From Paraburkholderia sabiae (GTDB lineage: Bacteria; Pseudomonadota; Gammaproteobacteria; Burkholderiales; Burkholderiaceae): DNA of 64,000 bases. This document shows positions 27,581-36,797 of this stretch, piece by piece. The DNA is taken from positions 3,782,001 to 3,846,000 of the forward strand of contig NZ_CP125295.1 in the NCBI RefSeq assembly GCF_030412785.1, read 5' to 3'. Below the pieces are notes generated by a model. The model did not search any database, was not told the DNA's origin, and saw nothing but the letters and a program-made list of their open reading frames with translations. Made by a program: the position numbers and the translations under genes. Within the stretch, counting starts at the first letter, position 1, and the number at the start of each line of letters is the position of its first letter.

Positions 27581-27946
27581 CGTTTGCACATGCCCGCGCG
27601 CCAATTCTGAGAAATGACGACGGTGCTCGGATGATGCCGCGCCGATCTCGTATTTACGTCACGTCTCTCAGAAAGACGGATGGCCTCCTTCGATCCGTTA
27701 TTCCGCCTGCTTTCGCGCGAAATCGTCCGCTGATCGCCTATCTCATAACTTTGGGAGTCGTCTTAAAGATTCTCAAGGGCGAAGTTTTTAAGATTCTCTA
27801 CATGCTGAACGCCAACGCGGACGACACGAAAAAACGGACCGGGCAGTAGCGATCGGCGCAAGCGGTGCGAGTTCTGAACACGAACGCGCCGCGACATTCC
27901 ACGAAACAGCTTTTTTTTCATCATTCAGATTCTTAGGAGCATCGCC
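27581..27946 (+). promoter_or_regulatory. Regulatory region upstream of the pilus operon
   Basis: AT-richer than its surroundings. AGATTCT occurs three times: 27767-27773, 27791-27797 (exactly 24 bp apart, each within a longer TTWAAGATTCTC match) and 27927-27933, the last overlapping the ribosome site of the pilin gene. These look like direct-repeat regulator sites. A 72-codon open frame (27631-27849) crosses the region but lacks initiation signals. No inverted repeats suggesting an invertible fim-type switch were seen. Confidence 0.45.
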
Positions 27947-28516
27947 ATGCAAAAGCGCATCATTTCCGCAGCCGTCCTCGTCGCCATGGGCCTCGTCAGC
28001 CTCGTCTCGCTGAAGGCGCATGCCGCCGACGGCACGATCACGATCAACGGCGCGGTGTCGGACACGACCTGCTCGATCAACGGCGTCGCAGCAGGTTCGC
28101 CCGCCAACATCACGGCGACCTTGCCGACCGTTCCGACGGGCTCGCTGTCGACGGCTGGCGCAACGGCCGGCACGTCGAACCTCGGCGACATCCAGTTGAC
28201 GCTGAGCGGCTGCTCGGGCGCGGCGACGAAAGCGGTCGCACGCTTCGAAAACGGCCCGACCGTCGACCAGAGCAGCGGCAATCTGCTCAACCAGTCGGCT
28301 GGCTCGCCCGCGCAGAACGTCGAAGTGCGTCTGCTGAACGCGCAGATGCAACCGATCAACATTCTGAGCAACGCGAACAACGACGTCGCCACCAACGGCG
28401 CGGCGATTTCGGGCGGCGCAGCGGTGCTGAACTACTTCGCGCAGTACTACGCGACGGGCAAGGCGCAGCCGGGCAGTGTGAACTCGACGGTTCAATACAC
28501 AATGCAGTATCAGTAA
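27947..28516 (+). CDS. Major fimbrial subunit (chaperone-usher pilin)
   Basis: 189-residue precursor. A signal peptide of about 26 residues ends LKAHA, followed by ADGTITINGAVSDTTCSINGV. The fimbrial fold is shown by the cysteine pair (TTCSING and LSGCSG), by the spacing of beta strands, and by the C-terminal alternating motif STVQYTMQYQ with penultimate Tyr recognised by the chaperone. It polymerises outside the cell by donor-strand exchange. ATG at 27947 has TTAGGAGC upstream. First gene of a five-gene operon; a 14-bp hairpin right after its stop probably raises its level relative to the chaperone and usher. Confidence 0.92.
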   Translation: MQKRIISAAVLVAMGLVSLVSLKAHAADGTITINGAVSDTTCSINGVAAGSPANITATLPTVPTGSLSTAGATAGTSNLGDIQLTLSGCSGAATKAVARFENGPTVDQSSGNLLNQSAGSPAQNVEVRLLNAQMQPINILSNANNDVATNGAAISGGAAVLNYFAQYYATGKAQPGSVNSTVQYTMQYQ

Positions 28517-28525
28517 GCGATGCCT

Positions 28526-28557
28526 GGCAAGACGTTTGTTTCGACAAACGTCTTGCC
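28526..28557 (+). promoter_or_regulatory. Perfect 14-bp stem-loop after the pilin gene
   Basis: Arms 28526-28539 and 28544-28557 are exact complements closed by a TTCG tetraloop. There is no T tail, so it is not a full terminator. The position nine bases after the pilin stop suggests a 3' stabiliser or partial attenuator that makes pilin mRNA more abundant than the downstream genes. Confidence 0.75.
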
Positions 28558-28620
28558 GTACGGAATTGTTTCGAAGAACAGCTGTAACGCGTGCCGAGAG
28601 CACGTTCAAAGGTGATGACG

Positions 28621-29361
28621 ATGAAAACGATGGGTCGGTTGCTGGCGGGGTTCGGTATGGCTTGCGCGCTGTTTGCTGGCGCGGCGCACGCGAGCGTGAC
28701 GATCGGCGGCACGCGGGTCGTGTATCCGCTCGATCAGCGCGAGGTGACGGTCAAGCTGGACAACGACAGCCGCACGCCGTCGCTGGTGCAGGTGTGGATG
28801 GACGACGGCAACGCCGATACGAAACCCGCCGACAGCAAGACGCCCTTCGTCATCACGCCGCCGATCTTCCGCATGGACGCGGGCAAGTCGCAGACGCTGC
28901 GCGTCATGTTCACGGGCGAGGCATTGCCGCAGGATCGCGAGTCGGTGTACTGGCTCAACGTGCTGGACGTGCCGCCGAAGGCCGACGTCGCGCCCGACAC
29001 GAATACGCTGCAATTCGCCTACCGCACGCGAGTCAAGGTGTTCGTGCGTCCGCCGAAGCTGCAAGGCAAGCCGGACGACGCGCCTCGACAGCTCGACTGG
29101 AAGGTCGTCCCGGCGCCGCAAGGCAAGGGGCAGGCGCTCGCGGTGTCGAATCCGACCGCGTATTACGTGTCGTTCAGCGAGATCGCCGTGTCGGCCAACG
29201 GCAGGACGTACAAGAACGACCAGGGCGGCATGGTTCCGCCGCACGGCAAGCAGATCATCGACGTGCCGCAAATGAGCGGCGTGCAGTCCGGCAAGGTCCA
29301 CTACATGGCGATCAACGATTTCGGCGGCGCCATCGAGGGCGACGCGTCGATCGCGCCTTGA
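28621..29361 (+). CDS. Periplasmic fimbrial chaperone (PapD/FimC family)
   Basis: 246 residues from ATG 28621, chosen because AAAGG lies about 9 bases upstream (alternatives 28615 and 28630 are in frame). The signal peptide ends AGAAHA. Two Ig-like domains: the first contains GTRVVYPLDQREVTVKLDN, with the conserved subunit-binding Arg near the start, and YWLNVLDVPPK, the alternating hydrophobic G1-region signature; the second contains LAVSNPTAYYVSFSEI. It stabilises pilus subunits by donor-strand complementation and delivers them to the usher. Preceded by the pilin gene, with the usher 230 bp downstream. Confidence 0.93.
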   Translation: MKTMGRLLAGFGMACALFAGAAHASVTIGGTRVVYPLDQREVTVKLDNDSRTPSLVQVWMDDGNADTKPADSKTPFVITPPIFRMDAGKSQTLRVMFTGEALPQDRESVYWLNVLDVPPKADVAPDTNTLQFAYRTRVKVFVRPPKLQGKPDDAPRQLDWKVVPAPQGKGQALAVSNPTAYYVSFSEIAVSANGRTYKNDQGGMVPPHGKQIIDVPQMSGVQSGKVHYMAINDFGGAIEGDASIAP

Positions 29362-29591
29362 TCCTCTTCGCGTCATTCTGAACGTTCGGTCCGAGCTTTT
29401 CCGCATACCCCTTCCGATCTCAAAAACGCGGACGCGCCACTTCGCGTGCTCCGCGCTGAGCCTTGTCGCGCAAGGCTTTCCGGCATCTCATAAATAGGAG
29501 TTGTCTGAGGTACTTCTATCTCACAAATCCATAACATCGATTTGTACCTGATCAACAGGCCGACGTTTCACGCAATCGAAGTTATCGGATC

Positions 29592-32180
29592 ATGAAGCCC
29601 TCACGTTCACATCAAGCGCAAGATCGCGCCGGCGCGACACCCCGGCCGTTCGTGTTGAATCCCGTCACGGCTGTCGTGCTGTCGGTGTTTGCGATCGCAA
29701 GCAGCCTGGGCGTGAGCAGCGCGCATGCGGACGAACAGAGTGGCGCAGTCCAGTTCGATACGACGTTCCTGCAGATCGACACACAACGCGTCGATATCGC
29801 GCGTCTCGCGCGCGGCAATGTCGTGACGCCCGGCGACTACACGGTCGACATCGTCGTGAACGGCAATCGCGTCGCACGCGACAGCGTCCGCTTCGTCGCG
29901 ACGCGCGAAGGCGAAAACGCGCGCGCATGCTTCACGCGCAAGATGCTCGAAGGCTTCGGCGTCGATTTTTCGAAGCTCGCGAGCGACCACGAACAACCGG
30001 CCGGCGAATGCATCGATCTCGCCGCGCTCGTGCCTGACGCGACCGCTGACTTCGACTTCGCCGAACAGAAGCTGTCCATTTCAGTTCCGCAGAAATACAT
30101 GCGCAGCATGGCGCGCGGCTACGTTGCTCCCGAGTTGTGGGACAGCGGCGTCAACGCGGGCTTTCTCAGCTACAACGCGAACGTGTACCAGACCAACGCG
30201 AACGGCTTCCGCTCGACGCAGGAGTATCTCGGTCTGAATGCGGGCGTGAATGTCGGCGGCTGGCACTTCCGGCATCAGTCGTCGACGACGGCGGCGACGG
30301 GCCAGGCCACGCAGTTCGACAACATCGCCACGTATGTTCAGCACGACATCACGAAGCTGCGTTCGCAAGTCACGCTCGGCGACGCGCAAACGACGGGCGA
30401 CGTGTTCGACAGCGTGTCGTTCCGCGGCGCGCAGATCGCAACCGACGACCGCATGCTGCCCGAATCGCTGCGCGGCTATGCGCCTGTCGTGCGCGGCACG
30501 GCGGAATCGAACGCACGCGTGACGGTGCGGCAGAACGGCCAGGTGATCTACGAAACGAATGTGTCGCCGGGACCGTTCGAAATCCGCGATCTGTACGCGA
30601 CCGGCTACGGCGGCAATCTCGACGTGACCGTGACGGAAGCCGATGGCCGCGCGAAAAGCTTTTCGGTGCCTTATGCAGCCGTCGCACAATCGCTGCGTCC
30701 CGGCTCGACGCGCTTCGCATTCACGGCGGGCCAGCTGCGCGACGACTCGCTGCAGACCAAGCCCGGCTTCACACAGTTCACGATGCAGCGCGGGCTGACG
30801 AACCTGATCACGTTGTATGGCGGCGGGATCGTTTCGAACGGCTACCTTGCGGCGAATCTCGGCGCAGCCTTCAATACGAAGTACGGCGCAGTCGCAGCCG
30901 ATGTGACGACGGCGCGCACGGAGATTCCCGGCGACGCGACGCATCAGGGACAAAGCCTGCACATCGGCTACAGCAAGTTCATCGATTCGACGGATACCAA
31001 CATCGCGCTCGGCGCTTATCGTTATTCGGATGCCGGTTATCTCGGTCTCGCCGATGCGGCTCGCGTGCGCGACGCCGCGCTGCACGGTGGCGATATCGCT
31101 GCGGCCGACCGCGAACGCGGCCGTCTGCAGCTGACGGTGAACCAGAACCTGAGCAACCGCGGATCGGTGTTCGCGACGGTTTCGTCGCAGCACTACTGGA
31201 ACAGGCCGGGTCGCGACGTGTTTTATCAACTGGGCTATTCGAACGGCTTCAAATACGGCACGTATAGCGTGACGGCGGGACGCACGCGCAGCGCGGATGG
31301 CACGCTGTCGAACGAAATCATGCTGAGCACGACGATTCCGCTCGGCCATACGCCGCACGCGCCGATGCTGTCGACGAACCTCAGTAGCGGCACGGGCGCG
31401 ACGAGCATGCAGACGAGCATCGGCGGCGCGGCGGGCGAGCACAACCAGTTCTCGTACAACGCATACGGCTCGGCGAGCCAGTCGGCCTCCGCCGATGTCA
31501 ACGGGAATGCCGGCGCGAGCGGCAGCTGGCGCGCGCCGGTTGCGCAGGTGACGGCCTCGGCGAGCGGCGGCGCGCATTCGTCACAGGTGTCGGCGGGCGT
31601 GAGCGGCTCGATCGTCGCGCATCCGGGCGGCGTCACGTTCTCGCAGACGGTCGGCGACACGTTCGGCGTGGTCGAGGCGAAAGGCGCGGAAGGCGCGACG
31701 ATTCTGGGCGCGACGGGCGTGAAGGTCGATTCGCACGGCTATGCCGTGGTGCCGTATCTGACGCCGTACGCGATGAACGCGGTCGATCTCGATCCGAAGG
31801 GCACGTCGACGGATGTGGAGTTCGAGTCGACGGCCGAGCATGTCGCGCCGCGGCTGGGATCGGTTGCGATGCTGAAGTACAAGACGGTGACAGGACGCGC
31901 GGCGTTGATCCGTGCGCCGCGTCTGGGCGGAGAAGCGTTGCCGTTCGGCGCGGAGGTGGTGGATGGTAGCGGGCGACATGTCGGCGTTGTCGCGCAGGAC
32001 AGCCGGATTTTTGCGCGCGGGCTGGAAGACAGCGGGACGCTTGTTGTGACGCTCGGAGACGAGCAAGGGGAAATTTGTCGGATCCGATATGCGTTGCCCG
32101 CGAAAGGCCGTGAGGCGAGTGCTTATGTCTCGCTGGAAGAGCATTGCATCGGCGCGAGCAGCGCGATGGCCCGTGACTAA
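29592..32180 (+). CDS. Outer-membrane fimbrial usher (FimD/PapC family)
   Basis: 862 residues. The signal segment ends SSAHA. The N-terminal chaperone-binding domain opens VQFDTTFLQIDTQRVDIARL and has a Cys pair (ARACFTRK, GECIDLA). Then comes the 24-strand barrel (SYNANVYQTNANGFRSTQEY, SLRGYAPVVRGTAESNARVT), with the plug between strands (QVIYETNVSPGPFEIRDL), and C-terminal domains with a second Cys pair (GEICRIRYAL, LEEHCIG). Length is normal for the family. It secretes and assembles the pilus. The last ~80 bases before the ATG hold no strong ribosome site, and a separate internal promoter in the 230-bp gap is possible. Confidence 0.94.
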   Translation: MKPSRSHQAQDRAGATPRPFVLNPVTAVVLSVFAIASSLGVSSAHADEQSGAVQFDTTFLQIDTQRVDIARLARGNVVTPGDYTVDIVVNGNRVARDSVRFVATREGENARACFTRKMLEGFGVDFSKLASDHEQPAGECIDLAALVPDATADFDFAEQKLSISVPQKYMRSMARGYVAPELWDSGVNAGFLSYNANVYQTNANGFRSTQEYLGLNAGVNVGGWHFRHQSSTTAATGQATQFDNIATYVQHDITKLRSQVTLGDAQTTGDVFDSVSFRGAQIATDDRMLPESLRGYAPVVRGTAESNARVTVRQNGQVIYETNVSPGPFEIRDLYATGYGGNLDVTVTEADGRAKSFSVPYAAVAQSLRPGSTRFAFTAGQLRDDSLQTKPGFTQFTMQRGLTNLITLYGGGIVSNGYLAANLGAAFNTKYGAVAADVTTARTEIPGDATHQGQSLHIGYSKFIDSTDTNIALGAYRYSDAGYLGLADAARVRDAALHGGDIAAADRERGRLQLTVNQNLSNRGSVFATVSSQHYWNRPGRDVFYQLGYSNGFKYGTYSVTAGRTRSADGTLSNEIMLSTTIPLGHTPHAPMLSTNLSSGTGATSMQTSIGGAAGEHNQFSYNAYGSASQSASADVNGNAGASGSWRAPVAQVTASASGGAHSSQVSAGVSGSIVAHPGGVTFSQTVGDTFGVVEAKGAEGATILGATGVKVDSHGYAVVPYLTPYAMNAVDLDPKGTSTDVEFESTAEHVAPRLGSVAMLKYKTVTGRAALIRAPRLGGEALPFGAEVVDGSGRHVGVVAQDSRIFARGLEDSGTLVVTLGDEQGEICRIRYALPAKGREASAYVSLEEHCIGASSAMARD

Positions 32181-32250
32181 TGTCGGCGTCACGCTGCGTC
32201 GAGTGGTGCAGGGAACATCGGGTGAAGTCAGGATTGGAGGGATTACGCAA

Positions 32251-33258
32251 ATGCAGACATTTATCGAGCGACTCAAAGCGCGATTCAGGGTGGTCGCGAA
32301 AAAATCGTTACTCGGGGCTGTAGCCGTGTTGCTGATGGTCGCAGGAGCGAACGCAATCGCGGCTACGGTCACTTTTCCGGCTTACGTGGGATCCGTGGCG
32401 AATCTGTCGTTTCCCGCGTCAACTACAGGCGCACAGAACGCCCCCGTTGGCACGGTGCTTCAGGCGGTCAATCAGAACGTCGGCGTTTCGATAAGTGGCG
32501 TGACTTGCGACATCCAGAAGAGCGCAGTGGTCAACGGAACCCCGGTTCCCGGAAGCACCACATTGTTTCAGACGAACGTACCGGGCGTCGGCGTGAAGTT
32601 TGCCCTGACCAACGGCTGGACCGGCTCAGGTGCAAACGCGCCGTACTCCGAGACGCTTACGGGTACCACAGGCACCTACCCGATGTACATGCAGGCAGTG
32701 CTGGTCGTTACCGGTCCGATCGGGACGGGCACGCTCACAACGCTTCCGAGCCTCACCGTCACATATTCTGGAAGCTGCTTCCCAACAGTCTCCGCCACTC
32801 AGTACGTCAACACGGGCTCGCAAATCGTCGCTGCGACTTGCCAGGTGACCACGGGCGCGATCCAGGTCACATTGCCCAAGGCGCTTTCGACCAATCTGAA
32901 AACCGCTGGTGCAACGACAGGCGCGTTGCCGCTGGCGATAGGTCTCAACTGCGCGAGCGGTGTGAAGGTCAACGTTACGCTTTCGGACGCTACGACCCCG
33001 TCCAATCGTACGAACGTGCTGAGTTTGGCGTCGGGTTCGTCTGCATCGGGTCTCGGCATTCAAATATTGTATGGATCGACGCCGATTTCCTATGGCGCGG
33101 ATTCGGCGACTGCCGGGAATACCAATCAGTGGTCGGCGGGAACGGCGGCCGGTGGGGCAATGCAGATTCCACTTACGGCTCAATACATCAGAACCACGGG
33201 GACACTGGTTCCGGGCTCAGTAAAGGGCGCTGCGACGTTCACGATGTCGTATCAGTAA
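32251..33258 (+). CDS. Two-domain fimbrial subunit / putative tip adhesin 1
   Basis: 335 residues from ATG 32251, GGAGG upstream. A long basic N-terminus then a hydrophobic signal core ends ANAIAA. The N-terminal half (about 39-190) has one Cys pair (VTCDIQKS, YSGSCFPT) and no recognised family; the second half is a standard pilin domain with its own Cys pair (AATCQVTT, LNCASG) and the chaperone-recognition tail ATFTMSYQ. The layout of receptor domain plus pilin domain is that of FimH-type tip adhesins. Paralogue of the next gene: the tail, NQWSAGTA and GAMQIPLTA are shared. Ligand unknown. Confidence 0.85.
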   Translation: MQTFIERLKARFRVVAKKSLLGAVAVLLMVAGANAIAATVTFPAYVGSVANLSFPASTTGAQNAPVGTVLQAVNQNVGVSISGVTCDIQKSAVVNGTPVPGSTTLFQTNVPGVGVKFALTNGWTGSGANAPYSETLTGTTGTYPMYMQAVLVVTGPIGTGTLTTLPSLTVTYSGSCFPTVSATQYVNTGSQIVAATCQVTTGAIQVTLPKALSTNLKTAGATTGALPLAIGLNCASGVKVNVTLSDATTPSNRTNVLSLASGSSASGLGIQILYGSTPISYGADSATAGNTNQWSAGTAAGGAMQIPLTAQYIRTTGTLVPGSVKGAATFTMSYQ

Positions 33259-33334
33259 GCGTAAAGCGGGATGTTCTGAATCCGTCGCGGGCAACGCGTC
33301 GATGGCCCAGATGCGCGCGGCGCAGGAGTGTCGA

Positions 33335-34351
33335 ATGAAGCATTTGATGAACGTGTTTTTCAGCGCATCCCGCGGGGTGCGAACGAGGTCCGCGATGGCT
33401 GCCGCTTGCGTTACCAGAATGACGGCCGTGCTACTGCTGATGCTCGTCGGCTCCCAGGCGATGGCTGCAGGGACGATCACCTTCCCGGCTAGTGCGAACC
33501 TGACGTTTCCAGCGTCGATAGCCGTATCGCGCGACATGCCCGTAGGCACCGTGCTGTCCAGCCAGGCGGTGAACGTCGGTTTGTCTGCTAGCGGCGTGAC
33601 GTGCAACGTGCAAAAGGACGTTACGGTAAATGGCATGCCGGTTCCCGGCAATCCGCTGATATACCAGACTGGGGCTCACGGCATCGGCGTGCATTTCTAC
33701 ATCACGAGCGGGTGGAACGGAAGCTGGGTCGACGCTCCGGTTTCCCAGACGTTGACGACTCCGACCGGCTCGACGGCGCATTATCTGCGGGCCGACCTGG
33801 TGGTCAGCGGCGCCGTCTCTCCCGGAACAGTCGTTTCCCTACCGAGCATGACGGTGACCTTCTCGGGTAGTTGCATCACGACCGTGTCGGGAACGTTGAC
33901 GCTGACGACCGGCACCGCCATCACCGTCAGTAGCTGCAGCGTGACAACGCCGCAGCTCACGTTTAATTTGCCCAAGGTGTACCCGAAGGATCTTGCAAAT
34001 ACCGGCGCAACCGCCGACGATACGACGCTGCCGTTGACGCTCAACTGCCCGGCAGGCGTCAAGGTCGCCGTGACGATCACCGATGCCACGACACCCACCA
34101 ACCGGTCGACCACTCTGACTCTGCCCAGAGGCTCCGCCTCGGGCGTCGGCCTCCAGTTGCTCAATGGCAGCACGGTAATCGCATATGGCCCGGATTCGGC
34201 GGTGGCGGGAACGACGAATCAATGGTCCGCGGGCACCGCGACGGGCGGCGCGATGCAGATTCCGTTGACGGCGCGCTACGTCCGCACGAGTGGGCAGCTC
34301 ACGCCGGGCAGCGTGTCGGGCGTCGCGACGTTCACGATGTCCTACCAATAG
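33335..34351 (+). CDS. Two-domain fimbrial subunit / putative tip adhesin 2
   Basis: 338 residues from ATG 33335, GCAGGAG upstream (a frame open from 33302 lacks a site). The signal segment ends GSQAMA. Same plan as the preceding gene: an N-terminal domain with Cys pair VTCNVQK and SGSCITT, a pilin domain with SSCSVTT and LNCPAG, and the identical tail ATFTMSYQ. The two proteins align over their whole length with clear divergence in the N-terminal half, which indicates tandem duplication followed by change in the putative binding domain. Last gene of the pilus operon; no obvious terminator hairpin follows. Confidence 0.85.
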   Translation: MKHLMNVFFSASRGVRTRSAMAAACVTRMTAVLLLMLVGSQAMAAGTITFPASANLTFPASIAVSRDMPVGTVLSSQAVNVGLSASGVTCNVQKDVTVNGMPVPGNPLIYQTGAHGIGVHFYITSGWNGSWVDAPVSQTLTTPTGSTAHYLRADLVVSGAVSPGTVVSLPSMTVTFSGSCITTVSGTLTLTTGTAITVSSCSVTTPQLTFNLPKVYPKDLANTGATADDTTLPLTLNCPAGVKVAVTITDATTPTNRSTTLTLPRGSASGVGLQLLNGSTVIAYGPDSAVAGTTNQWSAGTATGGAMQIPLTARYVRTSGQLTPGSVSGVATFTMSYQ

Positions 34352-34557
34352 GACGTCCGCCGGACGCCCGCCCGAGGCGGAATTCCATTCACCGTCGCGA
34401 TGACGTGTATCATTCGTCCCACACTTGTCCTGGCCGACGATTCAGCCGTTCAGCGCCTGCGAACCATCGCCGCCATGAAGCAAAGGCGCATTGCACCGCC
34501 CGACCAGGACGCACCGGGCCGCGCCGCTCGCCCGAACCCTAATTTCCGCCTCACACG

Positions 34558-36159
34558 ATGTCAGTCTCCGAACTCAAACGTCGCCGCACGTTCGCGGTCA
34601 TTTCCCACCCTGACGCGGGTAAAACCACGCTGACCGAAAAGCTGCTGCTGTTTTCGGGCGCGATCCAGATCGCGGGCACCGTGAAGGGCCGCAAGAGCAA
34701 TCGCTACGCGACGTCCGACTGGATGGAAATCGAAAAGCAGCGCGGCATTTCGGTCGCGAGTTCGGTGATGCAGTTCGAATACGGCGACTGCGTGATCAAT
34801 CTGCTCGACACCCCGGGCCACGAAGACTTCTCGGAAGACACGTACCGCGTGCTGACGGCCGTCGATGCCGCCGTGATGGTGATCGACGGCGCGAACGGCG
34901 TCGAAGCGCAGACGCTCAAGCTGCTCGAAGTGTGCCGCAGCCGCAAGACGCCGATCGTCACGTTCATCAACAAGCTCGACCGCGAAGTGCGCGAGCCGCT
35001 CGATCTGCTCGACGAAATCGAGCAGCATCTGGGCGTGTCGGCCGTGCCGTTCACCTGGCCGATCGGTATGGGCAAGGACTTCCAGGGCGTCTACGACATC
35101 CAGAACGATCAGGTGCGCGTGTTCCGCGCGGGTCAGGACACGCTCGGCGGCGCGGTCGAGACGATCCAGGCGCTCAGCGACGAGGAAGGCGAGCGCCGCT
35201 TCGGCCACGCATGGGTGCGCGCAAAGGAAGAAATCGACCTGATCACGGGCGCGACGCCCACCTTCGATCGCGACGAGTTCCTCGCGGGCCAGCAATCGCC
35301 CGTGCTGTTCGGTTCGGCGATCAACAACTTCGGCGTGAAGGAAATTCTCGATGCGCTCGTCGACCTCGCGCCGCCGCCGTCCGCGCGACTGACGGTGCAG
35401 CGTCCCGTGCAGCCGGACGAGCCGAAGTTCACGGGCGTCGTGTTCAAGGTGCAGGCGAACATGGATCTCGCGCACCGCGACCGCGTCGCGTTCATCCGCG
35501 TGTGCTCGGGGCGTTTCGAGCGCGGCATGGCGCTGAAGGTCACGCGCAACAACAAGACGTTCCGCGCGAACAACGTGGTGACGTTCCTGTCGCAGCGCCG
35601 CGAGACGGTCAGCGAGGCGTATGCGGGCGATATCATCGGCATCCCGAATCACGGCACGCTGAGTCTCGGCGACACGCTGACGGAAGGCGAACTGCTGCAG
35701 TTCGTCGGTCTGCCGTTTTTTGCGCCGGAAATCTTCCAGACGGTCGAAGTGGTCGATCCGATGCGTTCCAAGCAGCTCGGCGAAGCGCTGAAGCAGCTTG
35801 GCGAAGAGGGCGCGATTCAGGTGTTCAAGCCGGTCGTCGGCGGGCTGACGATTCTGGGCGCTGTTGGACAGCTGCAGTTCGAAGTGGTGTCGCATCGGTT
35901 GTCGACCGAATATAAGGTCGACGTGCGGATGGGGCCTGCGCGGTATCGGATGTCACGGTGGGTTACCTGCGATGACGCAGGTGAATTGCGGCGGTTCTGT
36001 GATTCTTACGCTCCGCGTATTGCTTATGATGCGGCTGATGCGCCTACCTACCTTGCTTCGCATGTCTCTGAGATTGAGGTTGCGCAGAAGGCCTGGCCGA
36101 AGATCGTGTTTAATGAGCTGCGCGAGCATTCGGGGGCGCCGTTCAGGAAGGCTATGTAG
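34558..36159 (+). CDS. prfC: Peptide chain release factor 3 (RF3)
   Basis: 533 residues, the normal length. A translational GTPase that removes RF1/RF2 from the ribosome after peptide release. G motifs are intact: HPDAGKTTL (P loop), DTPGHEDFSEDTYR (switch II) and NKLDRE. Domain II and the C-terminal RF3 domain (RMGPARYRMSRWVTCDDA) follow. ATG at 34558 with little ribosome-site match upstream. The first base of the dispersed inverted-repeat element lies nine bases after its stop codon. Stand-alone housekeeping gene. Confidence 0.97.
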   Translation: MSVSELKRRRTFAVISHPDAGKTTLTEKLLLFSGAIQIAGTVKGRKSNRYATSDWMEIEKQRGISVASSVMQFEYGDCVINLLDTPGHEDFSEDTYRVLTAVDAAVMVIDGANGVEAQTLKLLEVCRSRKTPIVTFINKLDREVREPLDLLDEIEQHLGVSAVPFTWPIGMGKDFQGVYDIQNDQVRVFRAGQDTLGGAVETIQALSDEEGERRFGHAWVRAKEEIDLITGATPTFDRDEFLAGQQSPVLFGSAINNFGVKEILDALVDLAPPPSARLTVQRPVQPDEPKFTGVVFKVQANMDLAHRDRVAFIRVCSGRFERGMALKVTRNNKTFRANNVVTFLSQRRETVSEAYAGDIIGIPNHGTLSLGDTLTEGELLQFVGLPFFAPEIFQTVEVVDPMRSKQLGEALKQLGEEGAIQVFKPVVGGLTILGAVGQLQFEVVSHRLSTEYKVDVRMGPARYRMSRWVTCDDAGELRRFCDSYAPRIAYDAADAPTYLASHVSEIEVAQKAWPKIVFNELREHSGAPFRKAM

Positions 36160-36168
36160 GTTTTTTTT

Positions 36169-36791
36169 GTCTGCGACGCTAGTCGCGATTTTTGGTTTTG
36201 TTGCGGTGGCATCCGCGTTGACGTATCGGTTTGCTAGCGTTGCCCCTGTGCGGGGCGGCACCTACTTTTCTTTGCAGCGGCAAAGAAAAGTAGGCAAAAG
36301 AAAGCCGCTTCAAACCTCCGGTGCCGGCCAGGATAACGCCACGGCACACGTTCCTTGAGCTTTCGCACAGCGACGTCCGGACTCCGTAGAAAGCCCGCAG
36401 TCAGGCGCGCTCGGCGCCAAAGATGACATCCCTTTGGGGCACATTCGGTCGGCTTGTTTTTGTGCGTTTGCCGTCGGATTGCGGCGGTATGTGTTCCGGA
36501 CTGTGTGCGGGATTTTCGCGCCGTGCGCGGTTGACTGCGGGCTTTCTACGGAGTGCGGACGTCGCTGCGCAATAGCTCAAAAAACACATGCCGTAGCGGT
36601 ATCCTGGCAGGCACCGGAGGTACAAAAGCGGCTTTCTTTTGCCTACTTTTCTTTGCCGCTGCAAAGAAAAGTAGGTGCCGCCCCGCACAGGGGCAACGCT
36701 AGCAAACCGATACGAATTCGCGGATGCCAGCAAAAACCAAAAAAGCAGAAACCCAAAATCAAAAACCAAAATGGCGACTAGCGTCGCAGAC
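36169..36791. repeat. 623-bp inverted-repeat intergenic element, copy 1 (complete)
   Basis: Ends are GTCTGCGACGCTAGTCGC (36169-36186) and its exact complement (36774-36791); each end contains the mini-hairpin GCGAC-GCTA-GTCGC. Inside, long sub-terminal segments are also inverted copies: the GCCCCTGTGCGGGGC hairpin, a 14-bp hairpin CCTACTTTTCTTTG...CAAAGAAAAGTAGG at 36261-36294 and 36642-36675, and ACTCCGTAGAAAGCCCGCAG near 36380 with its complement near 36540. The centre (36400-36530) is unique. It fills the whole gap between convergent prfC and lysR. No transposase is encoded. Confidence 0.9.
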
Positions 36792-36797
36792 AAAAAA

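Noticed and set aside
27631..27849. 72-codon open frame upstream of the pilus operon
   Set aside because: No ribosome site, no family resemblance, and it covers the probable promoter with the AGATTCT repeats.
27581..27946. Phase-variable invertible promoter for the pilus
   Set aside because: No pair of short inverted repeats flanking the promoter and no recombinase gene nearby.
36240..36357. Peptide frames reading RGGTYFSLQRQRKVGKRK in each copy of the dispersed element
   Set aside because: Identical text recurs in all copies because the DNA is repeated. The frames lack starts and ribosome sites and extend into neighbouring genes only by read-through.
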